64,000 nt of DNA from Chryseobacterium gwangjuense. Lineage in GTDB: Bacteria > Bacteroidota > Bacteroidia > Flavobacteriales > Weeksellaceae. The stretch lies in assembly GCF_021311115.1 (NCBI RefSeq), contig NZ_JAJTNP010000005.1, forward strand, positions 62,001 through 126,000, written 5' to 3'. Below are positions 9,601-15,521 of this stretch, piece after piece (the stretch's first letter is position 1; each line of letters begins with the position of its first letter). A program made the translations under genes and the position numbers. The notes under the pieces were generated by a model that searched no databases, was not told the DNA's origin, and worked only from the letters and a program-made list of their open reading frames with translations.

Positions 9601-10449
9601 GAGTATGAAGGAACTTGGTATAATACGGGATCTGGATTTACCAATAACTCTGCCATGAAGTCGATAGATTATGATGGCAATTTTATCAATTGGGGTGAAG
9701 ATTATACCAATGGTTTATTAGCTAATATTGGGGTTGTCAATGGTGGCGGAGATGTTGCAGGTACTGCAACTTTACCACTAACTTGGGTAGGCGATCCTAG
9801 TAGTATAACTTGGGCTTGGCAGATACTTGCAAATCAACAAGCTTTTGTTGAAAAAATGAATTCCCGTCAGGCTTTAGAAGAGGAAAGGCAGCTCTTCTTA
9901 ATGATGAATGCTGGAAGGTTAAATGACCATGGAGTAACGATGATTGGTGGAACTGGTGATTTTTTAGGTATCTTTGACATTGCGGGGCAAGTGATGAGCA
10001 CTTGGGAGCCCAAGAACAGGTATCTCGCAATGGCTGCGGGGATTTTTGGTGCTGTTGCGTTAAAAAAACCAGGGCTGGCTTTAAAAGAAGTACAAGGAGA
10101 AGGAAAAATAATTGGTTTGGGAATTAATGCAGATTTAGCTTTGCATAGAGGGACAGGTGCAATAACTTGGCAGGAAGCACAATGGCAAAAAGCAGGTTTA
10201 ACTAAAGTAGATTGGGCTAAAGCGCTTTTTGATAAATATCACTTTAGATCCTCGTTTAGAGAAGCCGCTGAAAATGCAGCTGGTATTAGATTTGAGGTGA
10301 CAAACTTCAACCCATTATATCATAAGCCAGGAATGACAAATTTTGAATTTGATCACATATTAAGTACACCTGCATTATTAAATAAAACAACATTTATAAA
10401 AGGAGGAAATCAAGTTCTTTGGAATGGAGTAGAATTTATAAGTAAATAA
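6649..10449 (+). CDS. Secreted DUF6443 Rhs protein with variable C-terminal tail (candidate toxin)
   Basis: 1266 residues. There is a Sec signal peptide at residues 1-19 (ending LIAQS), then a DUF6443-type N-terminal region (YFDGLGRPKQ), YD repeats, and the Rhs core: YQYIDHLGNVRVSF near residue 865, YYPFGM near 892, and the boundary ARIYMADIGRW to DPNGM ending near residue 973. The last ~295 residues are unrelated to Rhs and more AT-rich. The extreme C-terminus (about 100 residues, with LHRGTGAITWQEA and FEFDHILS) is the likely effector domain; I do not recognise its family. It is followed 9 bases later by a small acidic-protein gene, as expected for a toxin and immunity pair. A Sec signal on an Rhs toxin points to export to the periplasm or surface rather than loading by a T6SS. 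Confidence 0.85.
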   Translation: MKKILLIGGFLLASGQLIAQSISPTGTKNYIYTKGCLDADCVKKAETVQYFDGLGRPKQIVGVKASPSQKDVVSHIEYDPDGRISKSYLPVPQTGTQNGSFYDNPLDNATNPDIYGAEKIYSKQVLENLPLARVKEAYNVGNAWSDKPVTYTYKTNTSATEVKKYGITTTWVESRTDSQLSATGAYYPVNSLIKTSVTDEDGNTTAEYKNGKGQTVLIRKNDGTQDVDTYYIYNEYGQLAFVIPPLASVLAGIDEAKRNSLCYQYRYDEFGRLVEKRIPGKGWEYLVYDKQDRLVLTQDALLGTTTNNFTKKGWMFSKYDQFGRIVYTGFFASTATRSTMQTALNNMTVNAGNNEERSSTPFTLNGIDVYYTQNAFPTGSMTILSVNYYDTYPQLPSGVSIPTQILGQNVLTQDSQNSSVSTKTLPTATYTKNIEDDSWTKDFIWYDMEGRAIGSHSVNHLGGYTQTESLLDFAGVVQNANTYHLRKSGETGVTVRERYTYDPQNRLLQHYHKVDGNPNEELLTDNTYNELSQLKNKKVGNNLQSIDYAYNIRGWLTDVNRDQMEVANLDGKLFAYKIKYNQKQGIDNPDSALFPNKNVTARYNGNIAEIDWRSVETIGVNPSLTPKRYGYAYDKLNRLSAGYYQNPNNPYSKENTESLDYDLNGNISNLYRTSVNAYGSNTATVIDNLVYDYNGNQATNINDYSYNQTGYEGGGQLIKYDLNGNMTEMPDKGIDAIKYNFLNLSNYLHLNRSGIEDITINTKYSAAGTKLRKENTTVISGITGSTTTKTTTDYLDGFQYTKVEAPGSGGGGDPQMFSARAMEPQAFSIDSEPKGLLGAKTADLQFLPTAEGFYDYINDQYIYQYIDHLGNVRVSFVRNSAGGLQLKDNNDYYPFGMNHLKTGNAYFGAGSYVKYKFGGKELQEFGAYDFGARIYMADIGRWFAVDPMAEQNSDLTPYRYGFNSPLMFTDPNGMLEMSTIDSMMEYEGTWYNTGSGFTNNSAMKSIDYDGNFINWGEDYTNGLLANIGVVNGGGDVAGTATLPLTWVGDPSSITWAWQILANQQAFVEKMNSRQALEEERQLFLMMNAGRLNDHGVTMIGGTGDFLGIFDIAGQVMSTWEPKNRYLAMAAGIFGAVALKKPGLALKEVQGEGKIIGLGINADLALHRGTGAITWQEAQWQKAGLTKVDWAKALFDKYHFRSSFREAAENAAGIRFEVTNFNPLYHKPGMTNFEFDHILSTPALLNKTTFIKGGNQVLWNGVEFISK

Positions 10450-10458
10450 AAATGTATT

Positions 10459-10821
10459 ATGAAAATATCATCAAAAATACAGGAAATAAATGAAATTTTA
10501 GTTGATTATGAAGGAGATGAGGCAAGAATATGGCTGTTCGATATTAGTCATACAAAATTAGGGTTAAAAATATATTCAAATAAAAAAGAAGAAGTTATTT
10601 ATTTAGTAATATCAGGCTGTAAACATATTAAAGGCTCTTTTTCTGTTAATAATCCTAAATTCATTGTTACTGAGTCTTTTGATTCTGAAATTACAGAAAC
10701 TGTATTTAAAATTCTTGATAAGTCTTCTGATTTTGAATTAGTTGCGAATTCAGGTATTGCTTTAGCAAAAGGGTTAGACGAAGAATTCGGAAATTCTTTT
10801 GAAGATTTTTTAAAGGAATAA
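10459..10821 (+). CDS. Small cytosolic protein, probable immunity protein for the Rhs toxin
   Basis: 120 residues with no signal peptide or membrane segment. It is rich in Glu and Asp, alternating in strand-like and helix-like segments. It starts 9 bases after the Rhs gene and is markedly AT-rich, like the toxin tail. This position and size are typical of cognate immunity genes in polymorphic toxin systems. I do not recognise the family. The function rests on position alone; it could also be an orphan gene carried with the tail. Confidence 0.7.
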   Translation: MKISSKIQEINEILVDYEGDEARIWLFDISHTKLGLKIYSNKKEEVIYLVISGCKHIKGSFSVNNPKFIVTESFDSEITETVFKILDKSSDFELVANSGIALAKGLDEEFGNSFEDFLKE

Positions 10822-10830
10822 TAAAAAATC

Positions 10831-11058
10831 ATGAACCAGCAATTTTTAAGCCCTAAATAAAAATATGGAAGCAGTATTCCTGGAAAAATTTTGGAACGAA
10901 GAAGAGATAATGTTTATTTCTTGTTAAGAAAATTAATAGGTGACAAGCGTGGTTATAGAGAAATTATTAATAGCGAAAAAGAAAGTGGATCAAGGTATTT
11001 TATAGATATTTTATAGGTGTTTTGGTAATACTAGTATTTATAGTTTTTCTTGTTAAAT
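10831..11058 (+). pseudogene. Decayed small-protein gene with in-frame stop and lost frame
   Basis: An ATG at 10831 reads nine codons to TAA (10858-10860). The same frame then continues open for about 50 codons (YGSSIPGKILERRRDN... to ...SGSRYFIDIL) up to a stop near 11014. Another frame across 10974-11058 then gives a clean hydrophobic segment (RYFIGVLVILVFIVFLVKC) ending in TAA. Read together they look like a small basic protein with a C-terminal membrane helix, broken by a stop and a frameshift. This is weak evidence; chance open frames in AT-rich DNA are possible. Confidence 0.35.
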
Positions 11059-11188
11059 GTACTTCCTAATTATAGGTAATGCTGCCAACAAATATATTGG
11101 TTTGAAAGTAATGTTTCAGAGTTAGTGATGGAAGCGCTATAAAAAATAAATCATTGATTTTCAAAACCCATTAAAAAAGATAATCTTA

Positions 11189-11225
11189 AAACAAGAGTAG
11201 GTATTTCCCTACTCTTGTTTATTTT
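11189..11225 (+). terminator. Rho-independent terminator
   Basis: Stem AAACAAGAGTAGG (11189-11201) pairs with CCTACTCTTGTTT (11208-11220) around a 6-base loop and is followed by a T-rich tract. It ends the Rhs/immunity transcript, or the decayed frames behind it. Confidence 0.75.
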
Positions 11226-11245
11226 TGAAGAAAAAACATAGACAA

Positions 11246-11334
11246 ATGACTGAAGATCGTTCTTCATATATTAGAATTAGTGATAAATTAACAAAACCAT
11301 TGTAGAATGGTTTATAAAAATGATAAAAGAGTAA
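11246..11334 (+). pseudogene. Short frameshifted gene remnant
   Basis: ATG at 11246 reads MTEDRSSYIRISDKLTK and then stops early. A neighbouring frame continues TIVEWFIKMIKE to a TAA at 11332. Joined by a one-step frameshift near 11297 they make a smooth 29-residue peptide. The family is not recognised. It may be a remnant of another immunity or toxin gene in this array. Confidence 0.3.
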
Positions 11335-11346
11335 GAAAATAATTTC

Positions 11347-11715
11347 ATGAAAAATATAGTTTTTTTATTTTTTTTAAGTTTATGTACTTGGGCTTGTCAA
11401 GCAAAAAAAGTAACCATAAGTTCAAAATCATTTAATATTAAAAGAAAAGTAATCTCTTTTAGAGAGAATTCGGAAGTTTTCCTATTAATATCAGATAATA
11501 AAGATGTTATAGAAGTATTTAAAAAAGAAAGTGGAGTAAAGTGTACTAATATTAAGTTAGGAAAAAGCTATACATTTAGAGTGATTCCTGTTAGTGATCT
11601 TATACAACATGGTATCGAATCTCCCAATGAATATATTTTGAATGATTCAACTATAATTGAATATAATCATTATTATACTTCCGAAAAAAATAAAAAAATT
11701 TGTATAATACAATAG
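11347..11715 (+). CDS. Small exported protein of unknown function
   Basis: 122 residues. The N-terminus is a clear signal peptide with a hydrophobic core (VFLFFLSLCTWAC). The Cys at residue 17 could be a lipid attachment site (TWAC), though it is not a perfect lipobox. The rest is soluble, lysine-rich and strand-like, with one further Cys pair (VKC, KIC). It lies inside the toxin/immunity array after an independent terminator, so it could be a periplasmic immunity protein. No homologous family is recognised and no function is assigned. Confidence 0.6.
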   Translation: MKNIVFLFFLSLCTWACQAKKVTISSKSFNIKRKVISFRENSEVFLLISDNKDVIEVFKKESGVKCTNIKLGKSYTFRVIPVSDLIQHGIESPNEYILNDSTIIEYNHYYTSEKNKKICIIQ

Positions 11716-11734
11716 CTTTAACTCCAGCTGGTGC

Positions 11735-11800
11735 GAGCGCTTCGCTCTTTTGAAAATAAAACCCATATCAATTATGATGGTTTTTTTGTTATATAATTTT
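11735..11800 (+). terminator. GC-rich mini-hairpin followed by a likely terminator
   Basis: GAGCG (11735-11739) and CGCTC (11743-11747) form a short hairpin followed by TTTT. About 10 bases later an imperfect stem (AAAAC-CCAT with ATGGTTTT, around 11756-11785) ends in a run of seven T. Either could end the preceding small gene. Confidence 0.45.
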
Positions 11801-11836
11801 ATGTTTTCTCTGGATGGTAAAAAATTAAAAAAATCC

Positions 11837-11852
11837 CTAGAATAAGCTTATC
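11837..11852 (+). repeat. 16-base direct repeat, left copy
   Basis: CCTAGAATAAGCTTAT here is identical to 13043-13058. The AT-rich DNA before both copies is also similar (AAATTAAAAAA). The pair brackets the transposase, the CPCC gene and the toxin remnants. Confidence 0.8.
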
Positions 11853-11860
11853 CCTCCCGC

Positions 11861-11880
11861 TGCCGCGCGAGTCCTTTCGT
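11861..11880 (-). repeat. REP-like sequence, left of the RAYT transposase
   Basis: This 20-base GC-rich block (CTGCCGCGCGAGTCCTTTCG) is the inverse of 12530-12549 with one mismatch. GTGGC beyond it is mirrored by GCCAC on the other side. The GC content is far above the surroundings. RAYT genes are typically flanked by such REP sequences. Confidence 0.8.
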
Positions 11881-11948
11881 GTGGCATTTTATTAATAATT
11901 ACTTTTTGTAGACTAGCATTTTTATATCTTTATCTAAAACATATCGTG

Positions 11949-12515
11949 ATGAGTAGAAATTATAAATTCCATAATCCAGAAGGACTATATTTTATAAGCT
12001 TTGCTGTAGTAGGTTGGCTTGATGTATTTATCCGAAATGAGTATAAAGAGCTTTTGTTGGAAAGTATAAGATTTTGCCAAAAAACAAAAGATTTAGAAAT
12101 TCATGCTTGGTGTATCATGTCCAGTCATGTGCATTTGGTTTTTAGAAGTATAAACAAACAGAAACCAGAGTTATTGATTGGAGATTTGAAAAGGTTTACA
12201 AGTAATTCAATTGTAATGGCTATTAAAGAAAATCCTAAGGAAAGCAGAAGAGAAATCTTATTGGATTACTTTTTAAAAGAAGGTACAAAAAGCTCAAATG
12301 TTAACAAATATCAATTTTGGCGACATGATAATAAACCTATTGAATTATGGAGTAATAAAGTTATCAGTCAGAAAATTAACTATATCCATCAAAACCCTGT
12401 TGAAGCAGGTTTAGTTTTTCGTGCAGAAGATTATAAATATAGCAGTGCGGTTGATTATTCTAATGAAAAAGGACTTTTGGATGATATTATAGTTTTTAGA
12501 ATGTTTGATTTATAA
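11949..12515 (+). CDS. REP-associated tyrosine transposase (RAYT, Y1/IS200-like)
   Basis: About 189 residues, within the usual RAYT size. The catalytic pattern is clear: the HUH-type histidine pair is HVHLVF (around residue 57) in the context AWCIMSSHVHLVFR. Further on are WRHDNKPIELWS and the tyrosine-containing helix region ISQKINYIHQNPVEAGLV, typical of the family. The start is the ATG at 11949, with a GTG one codon earlier also possible. It lies between two inverted copies of a REP-like sequence at 11861-11880 and 12530-12549. Known RAYTs bind and cut REP hairpins to spread them; they act as domesticated transposases. The gene sits between decayed toxin-tail fragments, so it probably landed in, or helped rearrange, a toxin/immunity array. 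Confidence 0.9.
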   Translation: MSRNYKFHNPEGLYFISFAVVGWLDVFIRNEYKELLLESIRFCQKTKDLEIHAWCIMSSHVHLVFRSINKQKPELLIGDLKRFTSNSIVMAIKENPKESRREILLDYFLKEGTKSSNVNKYQFWRHDNKPIELWSNKVISQKINYIHQNPVEAGLVFRAEDYKYSSAVDYSNEKGLLDDIIVFRMFDL

Positions 12516-12529
12516 TTTTCTTAGCCACA

Positions 12530-12549
12530 CGAAAGGATTCGCGCGGCAG
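12530..12549 (+). repeat. REP-like sequence, right of the RAYT transposase
   Basis: CGAAAGGATTCGCGCGGCAG, the inverse of 11861-11880 apart from one base. It starts 15 bases after the transposase stop and runs directly into the toxin-tail remnant. Confidence 0.8.
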
Positions 12550-12552
12550 CGA

Positions 12553-12633
12553 GGGGGGCATATTGAAACATTCTTCCGTCCAACTAATGGAATGGACTAT
12601 TACTTTAAACAATTTCAAATGTATGGAAAATAA
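12553..12633 (+). pseudogene. Orphan C-terminal tail of a polymorphic toxin
   Basis: In one frame the DNA directly after the right REP encodes HIETFFRPTNG followed by MDYYFKQFQMYGK and a TAA at 12631-12633. The peptide has coding character (aromatic and charged pattern) and no start of its own. It overlaps by 11 bases the ATG of the next gene at 12623, the tight coupling expected of a toxin and its immunity gene. The REP/RAYT unit seems to have removed or replaced the upstream part. The toxin family is not identified. Confidence 0.5.
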
Positions 12634-12886
12634 TATTATTAGGAAGTATAAATGTCCATGTTGTGGATATTTTACATTAGAGCAAAGAGCAGATAATACT
12701 TTTCAAATTTGCCCAGTGTGTTATTGGGAAGATGATGGCGTCCAGCTTAATGACTCCAGCTATCAAGGCGGAGCAAATAGAGTAAGTTTAAACGAAGCAA
12801 AAATTAATTTTGTAAAATTTGGAGCAATAGAAGAAAGGTTTGTAAATCAAGTACGACCACCTAATGAAGATGAGATGAGGGACTAA
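12623..12886 (+). CDS. CPCC-family cysteine-rich protein, probable orphan immunity protein
   Basis: The ATG at 12623 gives an 87-residue protein starting MENNIIRKYKCPCCGY. An upstream in-frame start at 12563 would run through the toxin-tail remnant and is less likely. The CPCC motif and a second pair, CPVCYWEDDG, form a probable zinc ribbon. This matches the Cys_rich_CPCC family, small proteins often found next to toxin genes. The start codon overlaps the stop of the toxin-tail remnant at 12553-12633. I infer an immunity role from that overlap; zinc binding is inferred from the four cysteines. Confidence 0.75.
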   Translation: MENNIIRKYKCPCCGYFTLEQRADNTFQICPVCYWEDDGVQLNDSSYQGGANRVSLNEAKINFVKFGAIEERFVNQVRPPNEDEMRD

Positions 12887-12904
12887 AGTAATATTAATGA
12901 TTGA

Positions 12905-13045
12905 ACTAATGCAAGAATTGTACTTAGACCAAACAGTAAAGGTGGTTATTTTATTCTAACTGCTTTCCAAAGGTAAATAATTAAAAAAGTAATTGAATAT
13001 GAGCTTTATAAAATATTTTCCAAATTAAAAAATGAAAAAAAACCT
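12905..13045 (+). pseudogene. Remnant of a BECR-type nuclease toxin tail
   Basis: After a TGA (12902-12904) one frame reads TNARIVLRPNSKGGYFILTAF, a block typical of the C-terminal end of BECR-fold (barnase/EndoU/colicin E5-like) ribonuclease toxins in Rhs and contact-dependent systems. A TAA at 12974 interrupts it. The same frame then continues KKVIEYELYKIFSKLKNEKK up to the right copy of the 16-base direct repeat. No start or upstream domain remains. It is a dead tail, probably left from earlier recombination of toxin cassettes. The family call rests on the motif only. Confidence 0.5.
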
Positions 13046-13058
13046 AGAATAAGCTTAT
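13043..13058 (+). repeat. 16-base direct repeat, right copy
   Basis: Identical to 11837-11852. In the remnant toxin frame it encodes PRISLY; the left copy can also be read as KKIPRISL, so the pair may be matching ends of two related toxin genes rather than a target duplication. Confidence 0.7.
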
Positions 13059-13064
13059 ACATCA

Positions 13065-13072
13065 TATTTTTG
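13065..13072 (+). promoter_or_regulatory. -7 promoter element (TATTTTTG) of the VOC gene
   Basis: Exact TAnnTTTG match, 34 bases before the ATG at 13107. There is no clear -33 TTG. Confidence 0.55.
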
Positions 13073-13106
13073 TTATCTTCCCCTCCTATAAAACAACCTT
13101 ACAACA

Positions 13107-13490
13107 ATGAAAAAAGTAACAGGAATAGGCGGAATTTTCTTTAAGTGTAAAGATCCTAATGCAATGAACGAATGGTATAAGACCCACTTAGGATTCAATA
13201 CAAGTCCTTACGGAACAAGTTTTGAATGGCGCGAAGAAGAAGACCCTTCGAAAAAAGGGACCACACAATGGGCTCCATTTGCAGAAAATACAACCTATTT
13301 TGAACCTGCTGTCAAAGAATTCATGATCAATTACAGAGTAGAAAATCTGGAGGCATTAGTAGAAGAATTAAAAAAAGAAAATGTGACTATTCTTGATGAA
13401 ATTCAGACGTTTGATTATGGAAAATTCATTCATATTTTGGATATGGAAGGAAATAAAATAGAATTATGGGAACCTACAGATCATAATTAA
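13107..13490 (+). CDS. VOC family (glyoxalase/bleomycin-resistance-like) protein
   Basis: 127 residues, the normal size of a single-domain VOC protein. It begins with the family's typical strand (ITGIGGIFFKCKDPNAMNEWYKTHLGF) with the variant VTGIGG, and ends with the second module, YGKFIHILDMEGNKIELWEP. The metal-ligand glutamate of the last strand (KIELWEP) is present. These proteins form dimers with a metal-centred active site; the substrate cannot be told from sequence. It is a single gene with its own promoter element and a strong terminator, and it forms the first ordinary gene after the toxin graveyard. Confidence 0.85.
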   Translation: MKKVTGIGGIFFKCKDPNAMNEWYKTHLGFNTSPYGTSFEWREEEDPSKKGTTQWAPFAENTTYFEPAVKEFMINYRVENLEALVEELKKENVTILDEIQTFDYGKFIHILDMEGNKIELWEPTDHN

Positions 13491-13527
13491 ATCATCATCT
13501 CAAAACAATATTTTCTAATGATACAAT

Positions 13528-13562
13528 AAGGCTAAAAAGACTGATCTTTTTAGCCTTTATTT
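13528..13562 (+). terminator. Rho-independent terminator after the VOC gene
   Basis: Stem AAGGCTAAAAAG (13528-13539) pairs with CTTTTTAGCCTT (13546-13557), perfect over 12 bp with a 6-base loop. Confidence 0.85.
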
Positions 13563-13705
13563 ATGGAACTCAATTCAATCCATTTAATTTCTCTGATGGA
13601 GTTTAAGGCTTTGTTTAATTAGTTTTTATTTTCTTTCCTTTTTTTATATTTTGCATCGAAATAAAAACATAAAAAAATAAGTATCTTTACTTATATTTCT
13701 CGGGT

Positions 13706-14308
13706 ATGCAAGACCATCATCAATTATCGCAAATTGAGATTTTTAAAAATTTAACTAATCAGGAATTATCTGCATTAGCAGCAATTTGTACGTCTCTGCG
13801 TTTATCTAAAAAAGAAAAGCTGTATGAGCCCGGAAGTCATTTTGATCAGCTATTCGTTTTAAAAAACGGATTAATGAGATGGTATTTTGACAATGAAGTG
13901 GGTACAGAAAACAATCTTTTTCTTCCTTCAGAAAAAGAGCATGCTCTGGTTGGTATCCCGGAATTTTATGAGGGTCACCGAACCTCTAAATATCATATTG
14001 AAGCGGTTGTAGATTCTGAAATTTTACTTTTCGACAGACAAAAATTTGAAGAACTGGCATTTACCCACCGCGGAATTTACAATTTATATATTCATTCTCT
14101 TAAAAATGTAATCAATGTATTGCGACTTCGAACAGAGCAACTTTGCACCCATTCTCCGGATCTGCGATACGAAGTTTTTTTAAAAGACCGACCTTTTACC
14201 ACACGGAATGCCAACCGTAAATATGTTGCTAGTTTTCTGGGAATTACCCCTAATTCTCTGTCAAGATTAACAGCCCGCATACAGAAAAAACAACATCCAA
14301 AAAAATAA
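13706..14308 (+). CDS. Crp/Fnr-type transcriptional regulator
   Basis: 200 residues. Residues about 10-125 form a cyclic-nucleotide-binding-like beta roll (EKLYEPGSHFDQLFVLKNGLMRWY). The C-terminal ~50 residues carry a short winged-helix with the recognition region RKYVASFLGITPNSLSRL. The effector-binding arginine motif of true CRP is not evident, so the ligand is unknown. This Bacteroidota subgroup often regulates a neighbouring gene. Here the next genes, a secreted helical protein and an efflux set, are on the same strand 110 bases downstream and are candidate targets. A -7-like element, TATCTTTA, lies at 13682-13689. Confidence 0.85.
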   Translation: MQDHHQLSQIEIFKNLTNQELSALAAICTSLRLSKKEKLYEPGSHFDQLFVLKNGLMRWYFDNEVGTENNLFLPSEKEHALVGIPEFYEGHRTSKYHIEAVVDSEILLFDRQKFEELAFTHRGIYNLYIHSLKNVINVLRLRTEQLCTHSPDLRYEVFLKDRPFTTRNANRKYVASFLGITPNSLSRLTARIQKKQHPKK

Positions 14309-14418
14309 CTTAGGAATACTTTTTTCAGGTTTGTTCGTTTTAATTTCGCAGCATCAAAATACTGTACAACAAATAATTACAGTGTTTTCCATGACTGTAA
14401 ATGATTAAAACAAAAACA

Positions 14419-15060
14419 ATGAACAAAAACATTCTTACCGTAAGCATCTTTAGCTTATTGATGACTTTTACGGGTATTGATGCGAAAGCACAAACAAGCC
14501 CGGCAGAACAAATCAGTGAATACATCACTTCTGAAATGTCATTTCTTACAATGACCGCTGATCAGTCACAACAGATTTATCAGATCAATCTGCAATCTGC
14601 CCTTGCACTAGAAGACCTAGACCAAAAAAGAGCCGGTTTATCTACTTCACAGGCAGACAACATGAAAGATTTCGTTCAAATTCTCAAAGATCGAAATGCT
14701 GCCTTGTACAAAGTTCTTTCTCCGGCACAATATGATTTATTTTATGAAGACAAGATTGCCCGCGCAGCAACTTTCAGAACTTTTATTATGTTTCAAATGC
14801 TGGATCTGACCCAAGACCAGATGGAAACGGTTTTCAATATTAACAGAAAGGTAGTTGAAGGCATACGACCGGAATTAGATGCTTATTTCTCCGCCGGCAA
14901 CAATCGAGGAAGGAAGAAGGCACAACGAAAGCTTCAAAAAAGTTTAAAGAATGCAGATCAAGTTTTCGATCAGGTTCTTAGCCCTCAGCAAATAAAAATA
15001 TATCATGAAAATGCCGATTTTCTTCGCAAGGCTATTCGTGAAGATTACGGAACAAATTAG
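14419..15060 (+). CDS. Exported alpha-helical protein of unknown function
   Basis: The ATG at 14419 (MNKNILTVSIF) is preferred over 14401 because it opens a standard signal peptide ending at IDAKAQT. The mature part (about 185 residues) is nearly all helical and charged, with the two similar segments LTADQ-like (MTADQSQQIYQIN and LTQDQMETVFNIN), which resemble LTxxQ repeats of Spy/CpxP-like and DUF4890-like periplasmic proteins. No catalytic motif is seen. It follows the Crp-like regulator and precedes an efflux set, but a terminator at 15084-15118 separates it from the latter. A periplasmic chaperone or stress role is possible and unproven. Confidence 0.7.
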   Translation: MNKNILTVSIFSLLMTFTGIDAKAQTSPAEQISEYITSEMSFLTMTADQSQQIYQINLQSALALEDLDQKRAGLSTSQADNMKDFVQILKDRNAALYKVLSPAQYDLFYEDKIARAATFRTFIMFQMLDLTQDQMETVFNINRKVVEGIRPELDAYFSAGNNRGRKKAQRKLQKSLKNADQVFDQVLSPQQIKIYHENADFLRKAIREDYGTN

Positions 15061-15083
15061 TTTTTAATCAACCATTCATGGTT

Positions 15084-15118
15084 CTCGGTATTGCAACAAA
15101 AGTAATACCGAGTTTTTT
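15084..15118 (+). terminator. Terminator between the helical protein and the efflux genes
   Basis: CTCGGTATT (15084-15092) pairs with AATACCGAG (15104-15112), followed by six T. It lies only 22 bases before the next start (15141), so it may also act as an attenuator for the efflux operon. Confidence 0.85.
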
Positions 15119-15140
15119 ACCCCTTATTCTTTTACATTTT

Positions 15141-15515
15141 ATGCAAAAATATCTCACAATATTATGTTTACTCCTGGGTTGTGGTTTTACATATGCTTCA
15201 ACAGGAACGATAGAAGACTCCATTGCGGATACAGCATCCTGGATCATCTTACTCATCTTACCGTTTGCCGGCATTTATCTGTTTTGGAAAGTTCATATTT
15301 ATCCTGAAAAGGTAGCGGAAAAGAAGAACCATCCTCAGCTCAACGCCATCAAAAGTATGTGCCTGCTTTCACTGGTTTTCGGTGGACTGCTATGGCCTGT
15401 TGCTCTTATTTGGGCCAATTATGATTATTCGAAAGATAAAAAAATAATCTCCGAGCCAGCAGCAGAAGAAGAAGAAGAACCTTTATCAGAACCTATACAA
15501 AACCCTCAAGAATAA
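15141..15515 (+). CDS. DUF3302 family inner-membrane protein
   Basis: The start is the ATG at 15141 (MQKYLTILCLLLGCGF). The earlier ATG at 15078 would place the start inside a terminator hairpin. About 124 residues: an N-terminal signal or membrane segment, then two membrane helices (TASWIILLILPFAGIYLFW and a second around SLVFGGLLWPVALIW), and an acidic Glu/Pro tail. DUF3302 proteins such as E. coli YiaW are regularly paired with HlyD-type proteins such as YiaV, as here: the next gene starts 6 bases later. The function is unknown; a role in assembling or gating the HlyD-TolC complex is inferred. Confidence 0.75.
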   Translation: MQKYLTILCLLLGCGFTYASTGTIEDSIADTASWIILLILPFAGIYLFWKVHIYPEKVAEKKNHPQLNAIKSMCLLSLVFGGLLWPVALIWANYDYSKDKKIISEPAAEEEEEPLSEPIQNPQE

Positions 15516-15521
15516 AATACT

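Larger units (their letters stand above)
10822..11346. other. 525-base spacer with decayed small frames and a terminator
   Basis: No intact gene of reasonable length was found. It holds a broken frame at 10831-11058, a second broken frame at 11246-11334, and a strong terminator hairpin at 11189-11225. Confidence 0.6.

Noticed and set aside
11837..13058. Target-site duplication of a composite transposon
   Set aside because: RAYT units do not normally make duplications, and the 16-mer is readable as part of toxin-tail coding sequence, so it is kept only as a direct repeat.
15078..15140. Earlier start for the DUF3302 gene
   Set aside because: It would put the start codon before a terminator hairpin (15084-15118), and the extra residues do not form a better signal sequence.
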